Origin: Streptomyces sp. GS7
Lineage (GTDB): Bacteria > Actinomycetota > Actinomycetes > Streptomycetales > Streptomycetaceae
Assembly: GCF_009834125.1 (NCBI RefSeq)
Contig: NZ_CP047146.1
Coordinates: 3,465,501-3,529,500, forward strand
DNA length: 64,000 nucleotides
Direction: 5' to 3'
Positions 34,440 to 43,303 of the stretch are shown here, piece after piece. Under the pieces are notes generated by a model. That model was not told where the DNA came from, searched no databases, and worked only from the letters and a program-made list of their open reading frames with translations. The position numbers and the translations under genes are program-made. Positions within the stretch are counted from its first letter, which is position 1. Each line of letters starts with the position of its first letter.

Positions 34440-35825
34440 TCACAGTTTCGCCTGCGCCCCCGGCTCCAGGGTGAGTTCGGCGTCGTCCCGGTTGTAGTCG
34501 TACAGCTCGGCGTAACGGCCCCAGTCCACCGCGGTCTCCAGCTGGTTGCGCGCCTCCTCGGCGGAGAAGCCGCGGCGCAGCAGGTCCAGGAAGAAGTCCT
34601 CGCGCAGGGTGTGGTCCTCGGTGGCCGCCAGGGCCTGGACGATGGCGCGGACCAGCGGCGCATGGGTGGCGGCATGGCGGGCGAAGAGCTGCTTGCTGGT
34701 GAGGATGTCGGCGGCGACCAGTTCCCGGCCCGCGTCGGTGACGACGATCCGCGGGCCGTCGGTCCGGGCCAGGCCCAGCAGCACCGCGGCGTCGACGAGC
34801 GGCAGGAGGTCGTCGACCTCGAAGTTGAGCTCGTCGGCGATCTCCGCCAGGCCGTCCTCCCCGCCGCGGGCGACCAGGATTTCCAGCAGGCCCGCCAGCC
34901 CGCCGACGCTGACGTTCGGCAGCGGGGCGCTGATCGGCGTCGGCGCCGGCGCCGGCCGGTGTGCCGCACCGCCCGCCGGCGCGCCGGCGGGCTCCGCCCC
35001 GACCGCCGCGGCGGCGGCCTCCTCGCGGCCGGTGAGGATGTCGTAGACGGTGTCGACCAGCGCCGCGAAGCGGGGGTGCTGGCGGTCGCGGGGCCGCGGC
35101 AGGCCGACGGTGAGTTCGGCCTGGATACGGCCCGGGTTGGCGGAGAGCACCAGGATCCGGTCGGCCAGCAGCACCGCCTCCTCGATGTTGTGGGTGACGA
35201 TGAGGATGGACCTGACCGGTGCCTCGTGCCCCTCCCACAGGCCGACCAGCTCCGTACGCAGGTTCTCGGCGGTCAGCACGTCCAGCGCGGAGAACGGCTC
35301 GTCCATCAGCAGCGCGTCGGGCTCGACGACGATGCCGCGGGCGAAGCCGACCCGCTGCCGCATCCCGCCGGACAGCTCCTTCGGGTAGGCGCTCTCGAAC
35401 CCGTCCAGGCCGATCAGGTCGATCGCCTTCAGCGCCCGGCGTCGCCGCTCCTCCTCGCCGATGCCGCGGGCCTCCAGGCCGAGTTCGACGTTCTGCTGCA
35501 CCGTCAGCCAGGGGAGCAGCGCGAAGGACTGGAAGACCATCGCCACACCCGGGTTGGCGCCGGTCAGCGGTGTGCCCCGGTAGGCGACGCTGCCCGTCGA
35601 GGGCGCGATCAGCCCGGCGGCACAGCGCAGCAGCGTGGACTTGCCGGACCCCGACTTGCCCAGCAGCGCGACGATCTCGCCCTCGGCCAGGTCGAAGCTG
35701 ATCCCGTCCAGCACCGGCAGGGCCCGGCCGTCGGGAGTGGTGAACGTCTTGGTCACCGCCTCGGCCCGGATGATGACGTCCCCGGTCGGACGCGGGGCGG
35801 CGGAGCGGAGTTCGCTACTGGTCAC
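34440..35825 (-). CDS. ABC transporter ATP-binding protein with C-terminal AAA-associated domain (nitrate/sulfonate/taurine type)
   Basis: 461 aa from GTG at 35825. Walker A GKSGSGKST near 57, Q-loop VFQSFALLPW, signature LSGGMRQRVG, Walker B ALLMDEPFSALD, and H-loop VTHNIEEA. Residues about 270-305 are an Ala/Pro linker. The C-terminal 150 residues (GLAGLLEILVARGG, LLDLLRRGFSAEEARNQLETAVDWGR) are the AAA-associated domain found fused to NrtD/SsuB-like ATPases. It is downstream of its permease in one operon. No substrate-binding protein gene is visible nearby, so substrate is open. Confidence 0.88.
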   Translation of the reverse strand: MTSSELRSAAPRPTGDVIIRAEAVTKTFTTPDGRALPVLDGISFDLAEGEIVALLGKSGSGKSTLLRCAAGLIAPSTGSVAYRGTPLTGANPGVAMVFQSFALLPWLTVQQNVELGLEARGIGEEERRRRALKAIDLIGLDGFESAYPKELSGGMRQRVGFARGIVVEPDALLMDEPFSALDVLTAENLRTELVGLWEGHEAPVRSILIVTHNIEEAVLLADRILVLSANPGRIQAELTVGLPRPRDRQHPRFAALVDTVYDILTGREEAAAAAVGAEPAGAPAGGAAHRPAPAPTPISAPLPNVSVGGLAGLLEILVARGGEDGLAEIADELNFEVDDLLPLVDAAVLLGLARTDGPRIVVTDAGRELVAADILTSKQLFARHAATHAPLVRAIVQALAATEDHTLREDFFLDLLRRGFSAEEARNQLETAVDWGRYAELYDYNRDDAELTLEPGAQAKL

Positions 35826-35905
35826 GGAGGGGATCCTGCCTCGGGGAGGGACGGGGAAGCGGGGAGGGACCGGAAGGCGTCGGGCATCGGCGGTCGTCCG
35901 GATCG

Positions 35906-37642
35906 TCAGAGGGCGTAACGGGTCTCGGCGATCCGGTACATCCGGCGCCAGAACAGCCGGTTCGCCGCGACCACGTACAGGCTCATCACGCTGATGCCCA
36001 CCAGGATCTTCGGGAAGTCCCCGGTGGCGGTGGCCTGGGTGATGTACGCGCCGAGGCCGGTCGCGGTCAGGTGGTGGTTCCCGTAGGAGACGACCTCGGC
36101 GACGATCGAGGCGTTCCAGGCCCCGCCGGCCGCGGTGATCCCACCGGTGACGTACGACGGGAAGATCGCCGGGAGGACGAACCGGCGCCAGCGCAGCCGT
36201 CCGCCCACCCGGAACATCGTCATCGCCTCGCGCAGATCGGAGGGGATCGCGGACGCGCCCGCGATGACGTTGAAGAGGATGTACCACTGCGCGCCCAGCG
36301 CCATCAGCAAGACGGCCCCGGCGTTCAGGGAGATCCCCAGCGCCACGAACGCGGCCGTGGCGAACGGGAAGAGGAGGTTCGCCGGGAAGCTGGCCAGCAC
36401 CTGCACGACCGGCTGCGCGAACCGGGTCACCTTCGGGTTCATCCCGATCCACACCCCGACCGGCACCCACACCAGCGTCGCGGCGACGGTCAGCACCACC
36501 ACCCGCCCGAAGGTGGCCGCCCCCAGCGCCAGGGCGTGGCCGAACTCGCCGAGTCCCACCGTGGAGTGGACGTACGCGAACGCCTTCCACGCCCCGTAGA
36601 CCACCAGCACGCTGACCGCCCCGGCGAAGAACACGTCCCCCGTCCGCTCCCGCACCGGGGAGACCCCGATGGGGTGCTCGGCCAGCCCGAACGGCCTGGT
36701 GACCCGGTCGAGCGTGGGCCACAGCCGTTTCAGCGGCCGGCCGAGCACCCCCGGTACGGACGACCGGCGCAGTATGTCCAGCACCACGCTGCGCGGGCGC
36801 TCCGCGGCCTGTGCCTCCTCCACCCGGAAGCGTTCCGACCACGCCGTGACCGGCCGCCAGAACAGCGCGTTCACCCCGATCACCAGGACCACCATCACCG
36901 CGACGGCGATCCCCACCTTGCCCAGGTCGCCCTGCGCGATCGCCGCCGCCGCGTACGACCCCACTCCGGGCAGCGCGTACTGGTGGTTGAGCACCGAGAT
37001 CGACTCGGAGGCGGCCAGGAAGAACCAGGCGCCCCCGAAGCTCATCATCCCGTTCCACACCAGCGGGATGACTCCGCTGGGCACGTCCAGCCGCCAGAAC
37101 CGCTGCCACTTGGTCAGCCGCAGCACCCGCGCCGCCTCGTCCAGCTCCCGCGGCTGCGAGATGAGCGAGTAGTAGAAGGCGAACGTCATGTTCCACGCCA
37201 TCGCGGTGAAGATCGCGAAGATCGAGGCGCACTCCAACCCCAGCTCGGAGCCGGGAAAGAGATGGATGAACGCGGTGACCGTCACCGACAGGAACCCGAG
37301 CACCGGCACCGACTGCAGGATGTCCAGCACCGGCAGCAGCACCTTCTCGGCCCGTCGCAACCGCGCCGCCGCCGTGGCGTACACGAAGGTGAACAGCACC
37401 GAGACCACCAGCGCGGCGAACATCCGCACCAGTGACCGCACCGCGTAATACGGCAGCTGCGACGGATCCGTCGACACGCTGCTCGGCGCCGTACTCGGCA
37501 GAAAGGGCGCGTTCAGCGAAGGCGCGAGTCGCAGCAGCCCGTACAGCAGGGCCACCAGAGCCCCCGCCACCACGACATCCACCCACCGCAGCGCCGGCCG
37601 CCGCCACACCCCCCGAGAGGGAAACCCGCCCAATCCCGCCAC
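35906..37642 (-). CDS. ABC transporter permease, two fused BPD_transp domains
   Basis: 578 aa, about 11-12 membrane segments. Two permease units are fused: one with the EAA loop ELDEAARVLRLTKWQRFWRL (near 165), the other with DLREAMTMFRVGGRLRWRRF (near 470). Together they would form a full membrane channel as a single chain. The N-terminus is a GTG with GGAGG 6 nt upstream. It partners the ATPase at 34440. This fused type is known for nitrate/sulfonate/bicarbonate-type importers of actinobacteria. Confidence 0.88.
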   Translation of the reverse strand: MAGLGGFPSRGVWRRPALRWVDVVVAGALVALLYGLLRLAPSLNAPFLPSTAPSSVSTDPSQLPYYAVRSLVRMFAALVVSVLFTFVYATAAARLRRAEKVLLPVLDILQSVPVLGFLSVTVTAFIHLFPGSELGLECASIFAIFTAMAWNMTFAFYYSLISQPRELDEAARVLRLTKWQRFWRLDVPSGVIPLVWNGMMSFGGAWFFLAASESISVLNHQYALPGVGSYAAAAIAQGDLGKVGIAVAVMVVLVIGVNALFWRPVTAWSERFRVEEAQAAERPRSVVLDILRRSSVPGVLGRPLKRLWPTLDRVTRPFGLAEHPIGVSPVRERTGDVFFAGAVSVLVVYGAWKAFAYVHSTVGLGEFGHALALGAATFGRVVVLTVAATLVWVPVGVWIGMNPKVTRFAQPVVQVLASFPANLLFPFATAAFVALGISLNAGAVLLMALGAQWYILFNVIAGASAIPSDLREAMTMFRVGGRLRWRRFVLPAIFPSYVTGGITAAGGAWNASIVAEVVSYGNHHLTATGLGAYITQATATGDFPKILVGISVMSLYVVAANRLFWRRMYRIAETRYAL

Positions 37643-38016
37643 CAGCCGCCTCCGCGCCCGCAGGGTCCGCCTGTCCCGGCCAGGAAATCATGTTCGGGAA
37701 ACTCCTTGAAGACCCTGGGCGGCAGACACGTGAATGATCGCCGGGCGCGACGATGCCACGCCTCCACCCCTCGCCGCACGCATCGGCGCCCCGGTCACCG
37801 ACGGGGGTGCCCTGGGCGCCGCGCACCTCTCGCCCGCCCGGCCGGCCTACCTGCTGCGCGGAGACCTCATCGCGCCGAATTACGGGAAAACGGATTCAGC
37901 GGTAGAGGGAATGGGCAATTCCGCGCGGCTCAACGCCTTATGCGCGCCGAGCGAAAGGCCGCTCCATGGAGTGAATTCCGGGATGGAGAATCGTTCCCCC
38001 GGGTGAAGCTCTCGAT
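37643..38016. other. Intergenic region between ABC importer and HNH nuclease genes
   Basis: 374 bp between divergent transcripts; it must hold promoters for both. A lower-GC stretch around 37875-37930 may be the nuclease promoter. No clear boxes, palindromes or ORFs with codon bias were found. Confidence 0.4.
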
Positions 38017-38727
38017 GTGTTCGCAAACGCCTGGTGGCGCCGTGCCACCGTCACAACGGCCCTGCTGGCTCTCGCCATTGCCCCGGCCGCATCCCCCGCC
38101 GCCGTAGCCGACCCCGCACCCGCACGCCACTCCGACACCGCACCCGGCGTAAGTACACTCCCCGCGAATCCCCTCGACCTGCCCGAGCCGCCTCCCGTCG
38201 GCGTCGTCCGTTCGGAATTGGACGGTCTGCCGGTCGAGGCGCCGCATTCCATGGAAGGCTACAGCCGGGCGAAATTCCCGCACTGGATCAAGCAGAAGGG
38301 AGGGTGCAACACCCGAGAGGTCGTTCTGCTCCGCGATGGCAAGGACGTCACGCTGGACGAGTGCCGGGCAGTGTCCGGGACGTGGTACAGCGAGTACGAC
38401 GGTGAGACCTTCACCGAGGCCCGCGCACTGGACATCGACCACATGGTGCCCCTCGCGAACGCATGGCGCTCCGGCGCCGATAAATGGGAGACGTCCGAGC
38501 GCAGGACGTTCGCCAACGACCTGGACCATTCCCAGCTGATCGCGGTATCCGCCCGATCCAACCGGCAGAAGGGCGACCAGTCCCCCGACCAGTGGGCCCC
38601 GCCGCGCCATGAGTACTGGTGCACCTACGCCCGGGCCTGGACGGACGTCAAACACGTCTACCGCCTGAGCGTCACCGAACCGGAAAAGGTAAAGCTGGAA
38701 GAGATGTTGGACGAGTGCGCGCAGTGA
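38017..38727 (+). CDS. Secreted HNH-type nuclease (DUF1524/GmrSD-like)
   Basis: 236 aa. The N-terminus FANAWWRRATVTTALLALAI with an Ala-rich end is a signal peptide. The nuclease centre is ALDIDHMVPLANAWRSG (His of the beta-beta-alpha-metal motif), then NDLDHSQLIAVSARSNRQKGD with Asn and His, and CTYARAW. This matches the secreted HNH endonucleases of Streptomyces that degrade extracellular DNA. Four Cys could form disulfides. The stop overlaps the following GTG (38724-38727). Confidence 0.88.
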   Translation: MFANAWWRRATVTTALLALAIAPAASPAAVADPAPARHSDTAPGVSTLPANPLDLPEPPPVGVVRSELDGLPVEAPHSMEGYSRAKFPHWIKQKGGCNTREVVLLRDGKDVTLDECRAVSGTWYSEYDGETFTEARALDIDHMVPLANAWRSGADKWETSERRTFANDLDHSQLIAVSARSNRQKGDQSPDQWAPPRHEYWCTYARAWTDVKHVYRLSVTEPEKVKLEEMLDECAQ

Positions 38728-39017
38728 ACCCCCACGACCGTGACGCGATCAGTGACGAGGTCACGGCCGGCCCTGGTGGGGCAATGACGGTCCAGGTCGG
38801 CGTGATCACCGGCGACCTGACCGTCACCACCACCGACCAGGGCGACGGCACGGCCCGCGTCGGCATCCGGTACACCGGCGCCGACGAGGGGTACGACCTC
38901 GAAGGCAGCCCCGTCCCCATCCCGCCGCACGGTCTGCGATCCCTCCACCGGGCCGTCCTGCATGCCGTACGCGAAGGGGGTGCCGCCGAAACACCGGGAG
39001 CCCGGACGCCGCCCTGA
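38724..39017 (+). CDS. Small hypothetical protein coupled to the nuclease
   Basis: 97 aa from the GTG overlapping the nuclease stop (GTGA); ATG at 38784 is an alternative. VQVGVITGDLTVTTTDQG and RVGIRYTGADEGYDLEGSPV suggest a small beta-rich protein; the end HGLRSLHRAVLHAVREGG is helical. No family recognised. Coupling hints at a partner or immunity-like role, but nothing in the sequence proves this. Confidence 0.6.
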   Translation: MNPHDRDAISDEVTAGPGGAMTVQVGVITGDLTVTTTDQGDGTARVGIRYTGADEGYDLEGSPVPIPPHGLRSLHRAVLHAVREGGAAETPGARTPP

Positions 39018-39076
39018 CCCACCGCCGCCCGCCGGACCTCCGCCGCCCACGGGCCGCGATCAGCCGTCCCTTCCCC

Positions 39077-39484
39077 CTAGGTCGTCCCCTTCTCCTCCGC
39101 CGACGCCTTCTCGTCCGCCGTCGAGAGCCAGAAGTACAGCGGGGGAAGGGCGAGTTCGAGGGCCGACAAGGGGATCTGGAACCAGTGCGGCCAGCCGTGG
39201 ACGAGTACGGACAGGACCCGGCCGATTCCGCCGAGGAGAAAGACGCCGGCCAGCGCGCGCACCGCCGTCGAGGGGATCGGTGACCGGCTGGCCGTCCAGA
39301 TCCAGGCGAGGCCGTAGCCGAGGAAGATCGCGTTGTAGAAGCGTTCCCGGCTGTCGACGGTCGGGCCGGTCGCGCCCTCGCCGGGGACCGAGCTGATGCC
39401 GAGAACGAGGTGGTAGGCGCCGATCGCGACGCAGGCGAACCCCATGAGTAACGCAAGCCACTTGAGAGCTCTGGTCCTGCCCAT
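39077..39484 (-). CDS. DUF4345-like membrane protein (TTA codon)
   Basis: 135 aa, four membrane segments (LALLMGFACVAIGAYHLVLG, NAIFLGYGLAWIW, RALAGVFLLGGIGRVLSVL, ALELALPPLYFWL). The VDSRERFYNAIFLGYG stretch is typical of DUF4345. Leu12 is encoded by TTA (39449-39451 on the plus strand), a bldA-dependent codon. It is divergent to a TetR gene with an operator palindrome in between, so it is the likely target of that repressor. Function unknown. Confidence 0.8.
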   Translation of the reverse strand: MGRTRALKWLALLMGFACVAIGAYHLVLGISSVPGEGATGPTVDSRERFYNAIFLGYGLAWIWTASRSPIPSTAVRALAGVFLLGGIGRVLSVLVHGWPHWFQIPLSALELALPPLYFWLSTADEKASAEEKGTT

Positions 39485-39508
39485 GACCTGACCGTCCCCC
39501 TTCCGCGT

Positions 39509-39528
39509 TAGTAGACGTATGTCTAGTA
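39509..39528. promoter_or_regulatory. TetR-type operator between DUF4345 and TetR genes
   Basis: TAGTAGAC-GTAT-GTCTAGTA: 8-bp arms matching at 7 of 8 positions around a 4-bp centre. The position in a divergent spacer is classical for TetR autoregulation. Confidence 0.65.
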
Positions 39529-39583
39529 AGCCGTAACGGGACGGTACGGACGTTGGTGGACGGGTGTCAACTACCCTGCGGGG

Positions 39584-40288
39584 GTGACTGTGCGCCGCCG
39601 ACTGCCCCCCGCCGAGCGCCGCGATCAGCTGCTGGACGTGGGAGCGCGGCTGTTCGCGGCGAAGCCGTACGACGACGTCCTGATGGAGGAGGTCGCCGAG
39701 CGGGCCGGCGTCTCACGGGCCTTGCTGTACCGCTACTTCCCCGGCAAGCGCGACCTGTTCGCCGGGGTCTACCGGCAGGCGGCGGACCGGCTGCTGGCCA
39801 GGTCGGAATTCGATCCGGCCGTCCCGGTCCTCGCGCAGCTGCCCGCCGCGCTCGACGCCCACATCGACTACTTCGCCGCCAACCGGCACACCGTGCTGGC
39901 GGCCAACCGGGCACTGGCCGGTGACCGGGTGATCCAGGCCCTGATCACCGACGAGTTGGCGGTGCTGCGCGGACGGCTGCTCGACGCGGCGGGCCTCGCC
40001 GGCAGCGTTCGGGAGACGGTGTCGGCGGCGGTGATGAGCTGGCTGGTGTTCGTCCGGACGCTGTGCGTCGAGTGGCTGACGCATCAGGCGTTCACCCGCG
40101 AGGAGTTGCGGGACATGTGCGTGGGGGCGCTGCGGGGAGCGCTGGCGGCGGTGGTGGAGATCGATCCGCCGCCATCTGCCGCGCCGCGTCCGGCCGACCC
40201 CCACGGCCCACCGCCTGCCGTCCCGGCAGCGGACGGCGGCCAGGATGGGCCGATCCCGCTCGGTCAGCCGGCGAAGCGCCGGACGTAG
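39584..40288 (+). CDS. TetR-family regulator
   Basis: 234 aa from a GTG. The HTH DVLMEEVAERAGVSRALLYRYFPGKRDLF is textbook TetR. The C-terminal 40 residues are Pro-rich and disordered. It is divergent from the DUF4345 gene over an operator palindrome and very likely represses it. Its end overlaps the phosphatase gene by 25 bp, tail to tail. Confidence 0.9.
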   Translation: MTVRRRLPPAERRDQLLDVGARLFAAKPYDDVLMEEVAERAGVSRALLYRYFPGKRDLFAGVYRQAADRLLARSEFDPAVPVLAQLPAALDAHIDYFAANRHTVLAANRALAGDRVIQALITDELAVLRGRLLDAAGLAGSVRETVSAAVMSWLVFVRTLCVEWLTHQAFTREELRDMCVGALRGALAAVVEIDPPPSAAPRPADPHGPPPAVPAADGGQDGPIPLGQPAKRRT

Positions 40289-40698
40289 CGCTTCTGCCAG
40301 GGCGTCTCCACCGCGTGCCGGTCGTAGTCCCGGCGTACGAAGGCCACCGCCTCGTCGGCCGGTACGCCGTCCAGTACGGCAAGGCAGGCCAGGGCGGTGC
40401 CGGTGCGGCCCCGGCCACCGCCGCAGGCGATCTCGACGCGTCCGGCAACGGCGCGGTCCCATGCCTCGCGGAGGACGGTCTCGGCCCTCGCGTGATCGGC
40501 GGGCAGCCGGAAGTCGGGCCAGCGCAGCCACCGGAACTCCCAGGGAACCACGGGGGGTTGCGAGCCGAGCAGATAGACGGCGTAGGTCGGTGCGCTGCCG
40601 GGCGGCAGCGGGCGGCGCAGCCCGCGTCCTCTGACCAGGCGCCCGGAGGGCAGTCGCAGCACACCGGGGTCCGTGGGCTGCCAGGTGTCCGTCGTCAT
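40264..40698 (-). CDS. Protein-tyrosine-phosphatase-like protein
   Basis: 144 aa. The P-loop IACGGGRGRTGTALA has the CX5R arrangement of cysteine phosphatases (Cys, five residues, Arg, then T/G). The preceding residue is Ala where His is usual. WLRWPDFRLPADHARAE provides a candidate general acid (WPDF). Dual-specificity phosphatase-like fold of small size; substrate unknown. ATG at 40698. Confidence 0.8.
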   Translation of the reverse strand: MTTDTWQPTDPGVLRLPSGRLVRGRGLRRPLPPGSAPTYAVYLLGSQPPVVPWEFRWLRWPDFRLPADHARAETVLREAWDRAVAGRVEIACGGGRGRTGTALACLAVLDGVPADEAVAFVRRDYDRHAVETPWQKRYVRRFAG

Positions 40699-41055
40699 CC
40701 GCCCACTCTAGGGTCGGGCTCCGGCGAACGGTCTCCGTTTCCTCCCATGGCCCACGCTTTCCGGGGCGCGGTGGGCGGATCGTCGGTCGCGACCAACACC
40801 GGCCTTGCATACGCATGCTGACTGCTTGTCAGTAGCGGCATTCCATGCGTGCTATCCGAACACATGTTGTGAAGATGGAGTGGATTCGCAACTGGGAACG
40901 TCCGGCAACCGGAAGTGTGCCATTAACCGACGGTAGCGTTGGTGGATCGGTTCTGTGACGATGTACCGTCCCGGGACACGAGATGGCCCTGGCAAGGGCG
41001 GCAACCGGAGCCAGGGCCACTCATTCGTAATCCATCTCGAATCGAGGAGGGCGCT
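40699..41055 (+). promoter_or_regulatory. Upstream region of the small membrane protein
   Basis: 357 bp with lower GC. Contains CTGAC-TGCTT-GTCAG (40818-40832) and a GAGGAGG ribosome site at 41044. A promoter is expected; no exact -35/-10 is claimed. No coding signal seen. Confidence 0.4.
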
Positions 41056-41349
41056 ATGCCTCCTGACCCGACGCCCCAGGGGAATCCGAAGGAATCCCAG
41101 CTGAAGCGCTACGAAGCTAACATCCCTCGCGGGGCCCTGGTTGAAACCAGCCGCCTGCGTGACTGCCGGGTCAACGTCCGGGCGGACATCCAACTCGGGG
41201 TCCGATGGGGCATGTTCCTGGCTCTCCCCTTCCTGGGGAACGTCCTGGTACGCGGTGCCGACGCCCGGTGGCTGCCGGCCGTGACGCTGGCCGCCTTCGC
41301 CGTCGTCTGCCGCTGCCGCCTGCGCTACCAGCGCCGACGCGCCGTCTGA
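41056..41349 (+). CDS. Small membrane protein, hypothetical
   Basis: 97 aa from the ATG at 41056, chosen for the strong GAGGAGG 5 nt or so before it; the frame is open to 40939 but without signals. A soluble half (RYEANIPRGALVETSRLRD) is followed by two hydrophobic segments (WGMFLALPFLGNVLV, AVTLAAFAVVCRC) and an Arg-rich end. Family not recognised. Confidence 0.6.
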   Translation: MPPDPTPQGNPKESQLKRYEANIPRGALVETSRLRDCRVNVRADIQLGVRWGMFLALPFLGNVLVRGADARWLPAVTLAAFAVVCRCRLRYQRRRAV

Positions 41350-41546
41350 GGCGGCGTTCCGAGGCAGTGGTCCGAGTGCGTGGCCGGTCGCGGCGGCGGA
41401 TGTCCTGCCGCCGCCGGGACCGGCCACCGGACGCGGATCCGTGCCGTCCGGCCATGGCGGACGGCACGGATGCCGACCAGGTAGACCGCAAATCGCCCAT
41501 TTCCTGGGTGAGTTGTCGGTAGCATTTCGCCCAGAAGGATGACGTC

Positions 41547-42752
41547 ATGACCCCTAAGGACCCCGGACTCGTTTCCTGTGCCAAACCCGGCTGTCCCAAC
41601 AAGGTGGCGAGTGGGACCGGCCCCGGGAGGCGCCGGAAGTACTGCAGCGAGGCATGCGGCCGGGTGGTCCGCAAGATCCGCAGCTCGCAGCGCATCCCGG
41701 ACACCAAAGCCCATGACGAGGACGCGCGCCAGGTCGTCGACGACCTGGCCTGCCGAGTCGCCGTGCTGCGCGAGCAGATATACGCCGGTGACGCCCTCGC
41801 CGGACTCCGCCAGGCCGTCAGGCTCTCCGGCGATGTCGACGATGTCACCGCCGCGATGGTGCAGCAGGCGCGCGACCGCGGCCACAAGGGCCTCGCCATC
41901 GCGGAGGCGTTGAGCCTGACCGTGGACAAGGTCGGCCGGACGTATTCGGCCGAGTGCGTCATCCGGACGATGGCCAAACGCCGCGACCGCCGCACCGCCG
42001 TGCCGCCGGCGCTCGCCGCCCGTACGGATCCGCCCCCGGCCTTCGCCCGTACCGACCCGCCGGCGCCGTCCGGGCGGGATTTATCAACATCCGTAAATGA
42101 ACGGGGAGTTGGCGGAGAGGGCCGTGCCGGGGGCGTGCGTCATCTCGGGCAGCGGCAGACGCACGTGGGAGGGGGATGGGGGGCCGGTGGAGCGGCCGGG
42201 CCGGACAACGGGCCGCCGGGCCCGGACTCCGCCAGAGCGCTCGCGTCGGCGCTCTCCCACCTCCAGCGCACCAGCGACAAGACCCTCCGGGCCCTGGGCG
42301 GCGAGGCGCGGGTGAGCGCCTCGTACATCTCCCGCATCCTGTCGGGCGAGCGGAGCCCCAGCTGGAAGGTGACCCGCCGCATGGTGCGTGCCTGCGACGG
42401 CGATCCGGAGGCGATTCGCCCCCTGTGGGACGCCGCGCACGGCCGCCGTCCCGCACAGGCCGGCAGCCTCCACGCGGCGCTCCGTGGGCTGTACCTGTCG
42501 GCGGCCTGCCCCGACCCCGTGCAGATCCGCGTCTCCAGCGGCAACATCGTCACCGAGCACGAGATCACCGGCCTGCTGCACGGGTCCCTGGTCCCCGACT
42601 GGGAGACCGTCGGCAGGATCGTCGGTGTGCTGCACGGCCGCCCGGACGACATCCGCCCGCTGTGGGACCACGCCCGCCTCGCCCAACTCGTCCCCACCGC
42701 CTACGGGTTGGTGCCCGAACGTCACACCCCGCGTGCCGAGGCTTTCGGATGA
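41547..42752 (+). CDS. DNA-binding regulator: Cys4 zinc-finger-like N-terminus and two HTH repeats (TTA codon)
   Basis: 401 aa. Residues 11-38 hold CAKPGC and CSEAC, a probable Zn site. Two helical parts follow; the region 100-135 may be an extra HTH. Residues about 230-300 are an XRE/Cro HTH (LRALGGEARVSASYISRILS), partly repeated at 310-385. Leu179, in a low-GC linker, is TTA (42081-42083), so full-length synthesis depends on bldA tRNA. The stop overlaps the next ATG (42749-42752), coupling it to a sigma-like protein. Targets unknown. Confidence 0.75.
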   Translation: MTPKDPGLVSCAKPGCPNKVASGTGPGRRRKYCSEACGRVVRKIRSSQRIPDTKAHDEDARQVVDDLACRVAVLREQIYAGDALAGLRQAVRLSGDVDDVTAAMVQQARDRGHKGLAIAEALSLTVDKVGRTYSAECVIRTMAKRRDRRTAVPPALAARTDPPPAFARTDPPAPSGRDLSTSVNERGVGGEGRAGGVRHLGQRQTHVGGGWGAGGAAGPDNGPPGPDSARALASALSHLQRTSDKTLRALGGEARVSASYISRILSGERSPSWKVTRRMVRACDGDPEAIRPLWDAAHGRRPAQAGSLHAALRGLYLSAACPDPVQIRVSSGNIVTEHEITGLLHGSLVPDWETVGRIVGVLHGRPDDIRPLWDHARLAQLVPTAYGLVPERHTPRAEAFG

Positions 42753-43303
42753 CACCGGCACCCGCCCGCACACCAGTCAAGGGGATTCGCATGGCCGCAG
42801 CCTCCTCCCGCCCGCTCCTGCCGGTCGCCGCCGCGTCCTCGCCCGGCCCGCTCGCCGGACGAGCCGCCCCGGGCCCCGTGATCTCCCTGCCGCCCGCCTT
42901 CGAAGCCTTCTACGCCCTGCACTTCGAGCGCTATCGCGGCTACACCCTGGCCCATGTGGACGAACCGGCCGCCACCCGCGTCCTGGGCGAGGCGGTGGGG
43001 GAGGTGGTCATCCGCTGGGCCGACCTCGTCCGGCGGTCGAACCCCGCCGCGGACGCCTGGACGCTGTTCCGCACGCGGATACGCACCCGGGGGAGCACCC
43101 GGACCCGCAACGGCCGTCCGGCGGGACTCAATGGCCGTCATGCTGCCCTGAACTACGACGTGTTCGTGCTGCACGAGGTTCTCGGATACCCGGTGGAAGA
43201 GGTCGCGGAGGTCATGGGGGAGGAGGCGGGCCGGGTGCGCTGTGTGCTGGCCGCGGGGCGGCGGGCGGCGGCGTCCGCCGGCCGGGCGCTGCCGGCCAGT
43301 TGA
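42749..43303 (+). CDS. Sigma-factor-like (ECF-type, degenerate) protein
   Basis: 184 aa. LPPAFEAFYALHFERYRGYTLAHVDEPAATRVLGEAVGEV resembles sigma region 2, and YDVFVLHEVLGYPVEEVAEVMGEEAGRVRCVLAAGRRA resembles region 4 HTH. The -10 recognition residues are not well conserved. It is coupled by ATGA to the Zn/HTH regulator, perhaps as a regulator pair. Its last 92 bp overlap the amidohydrolase gene on the other strand, which is unusually long. Confidence 0.65.
   Translation: MTPAPARTPVKGIRMAAASSRPLLPVAAASSPGPLAGRAAPGPVISLPPAFEAFYALHFERYRGYTLAHVDEPAATRVLGEAVGEVVIRWADLVRRSNPAADAWTLFRTRIRTRGSTRTRNGRPAGLNGRHAALNYDVFVLHEVLGYPVEEVAEVMGEEAGRVRCVLAAGRRAAASAGRALPAS

Noticed and set aside
35826..37826. 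Single giant ATPase frame running upstream through the permease
   Set aside because: The upstream part is an antisense-like shadow of the permease in another frame; the ATPase starts at 35825.
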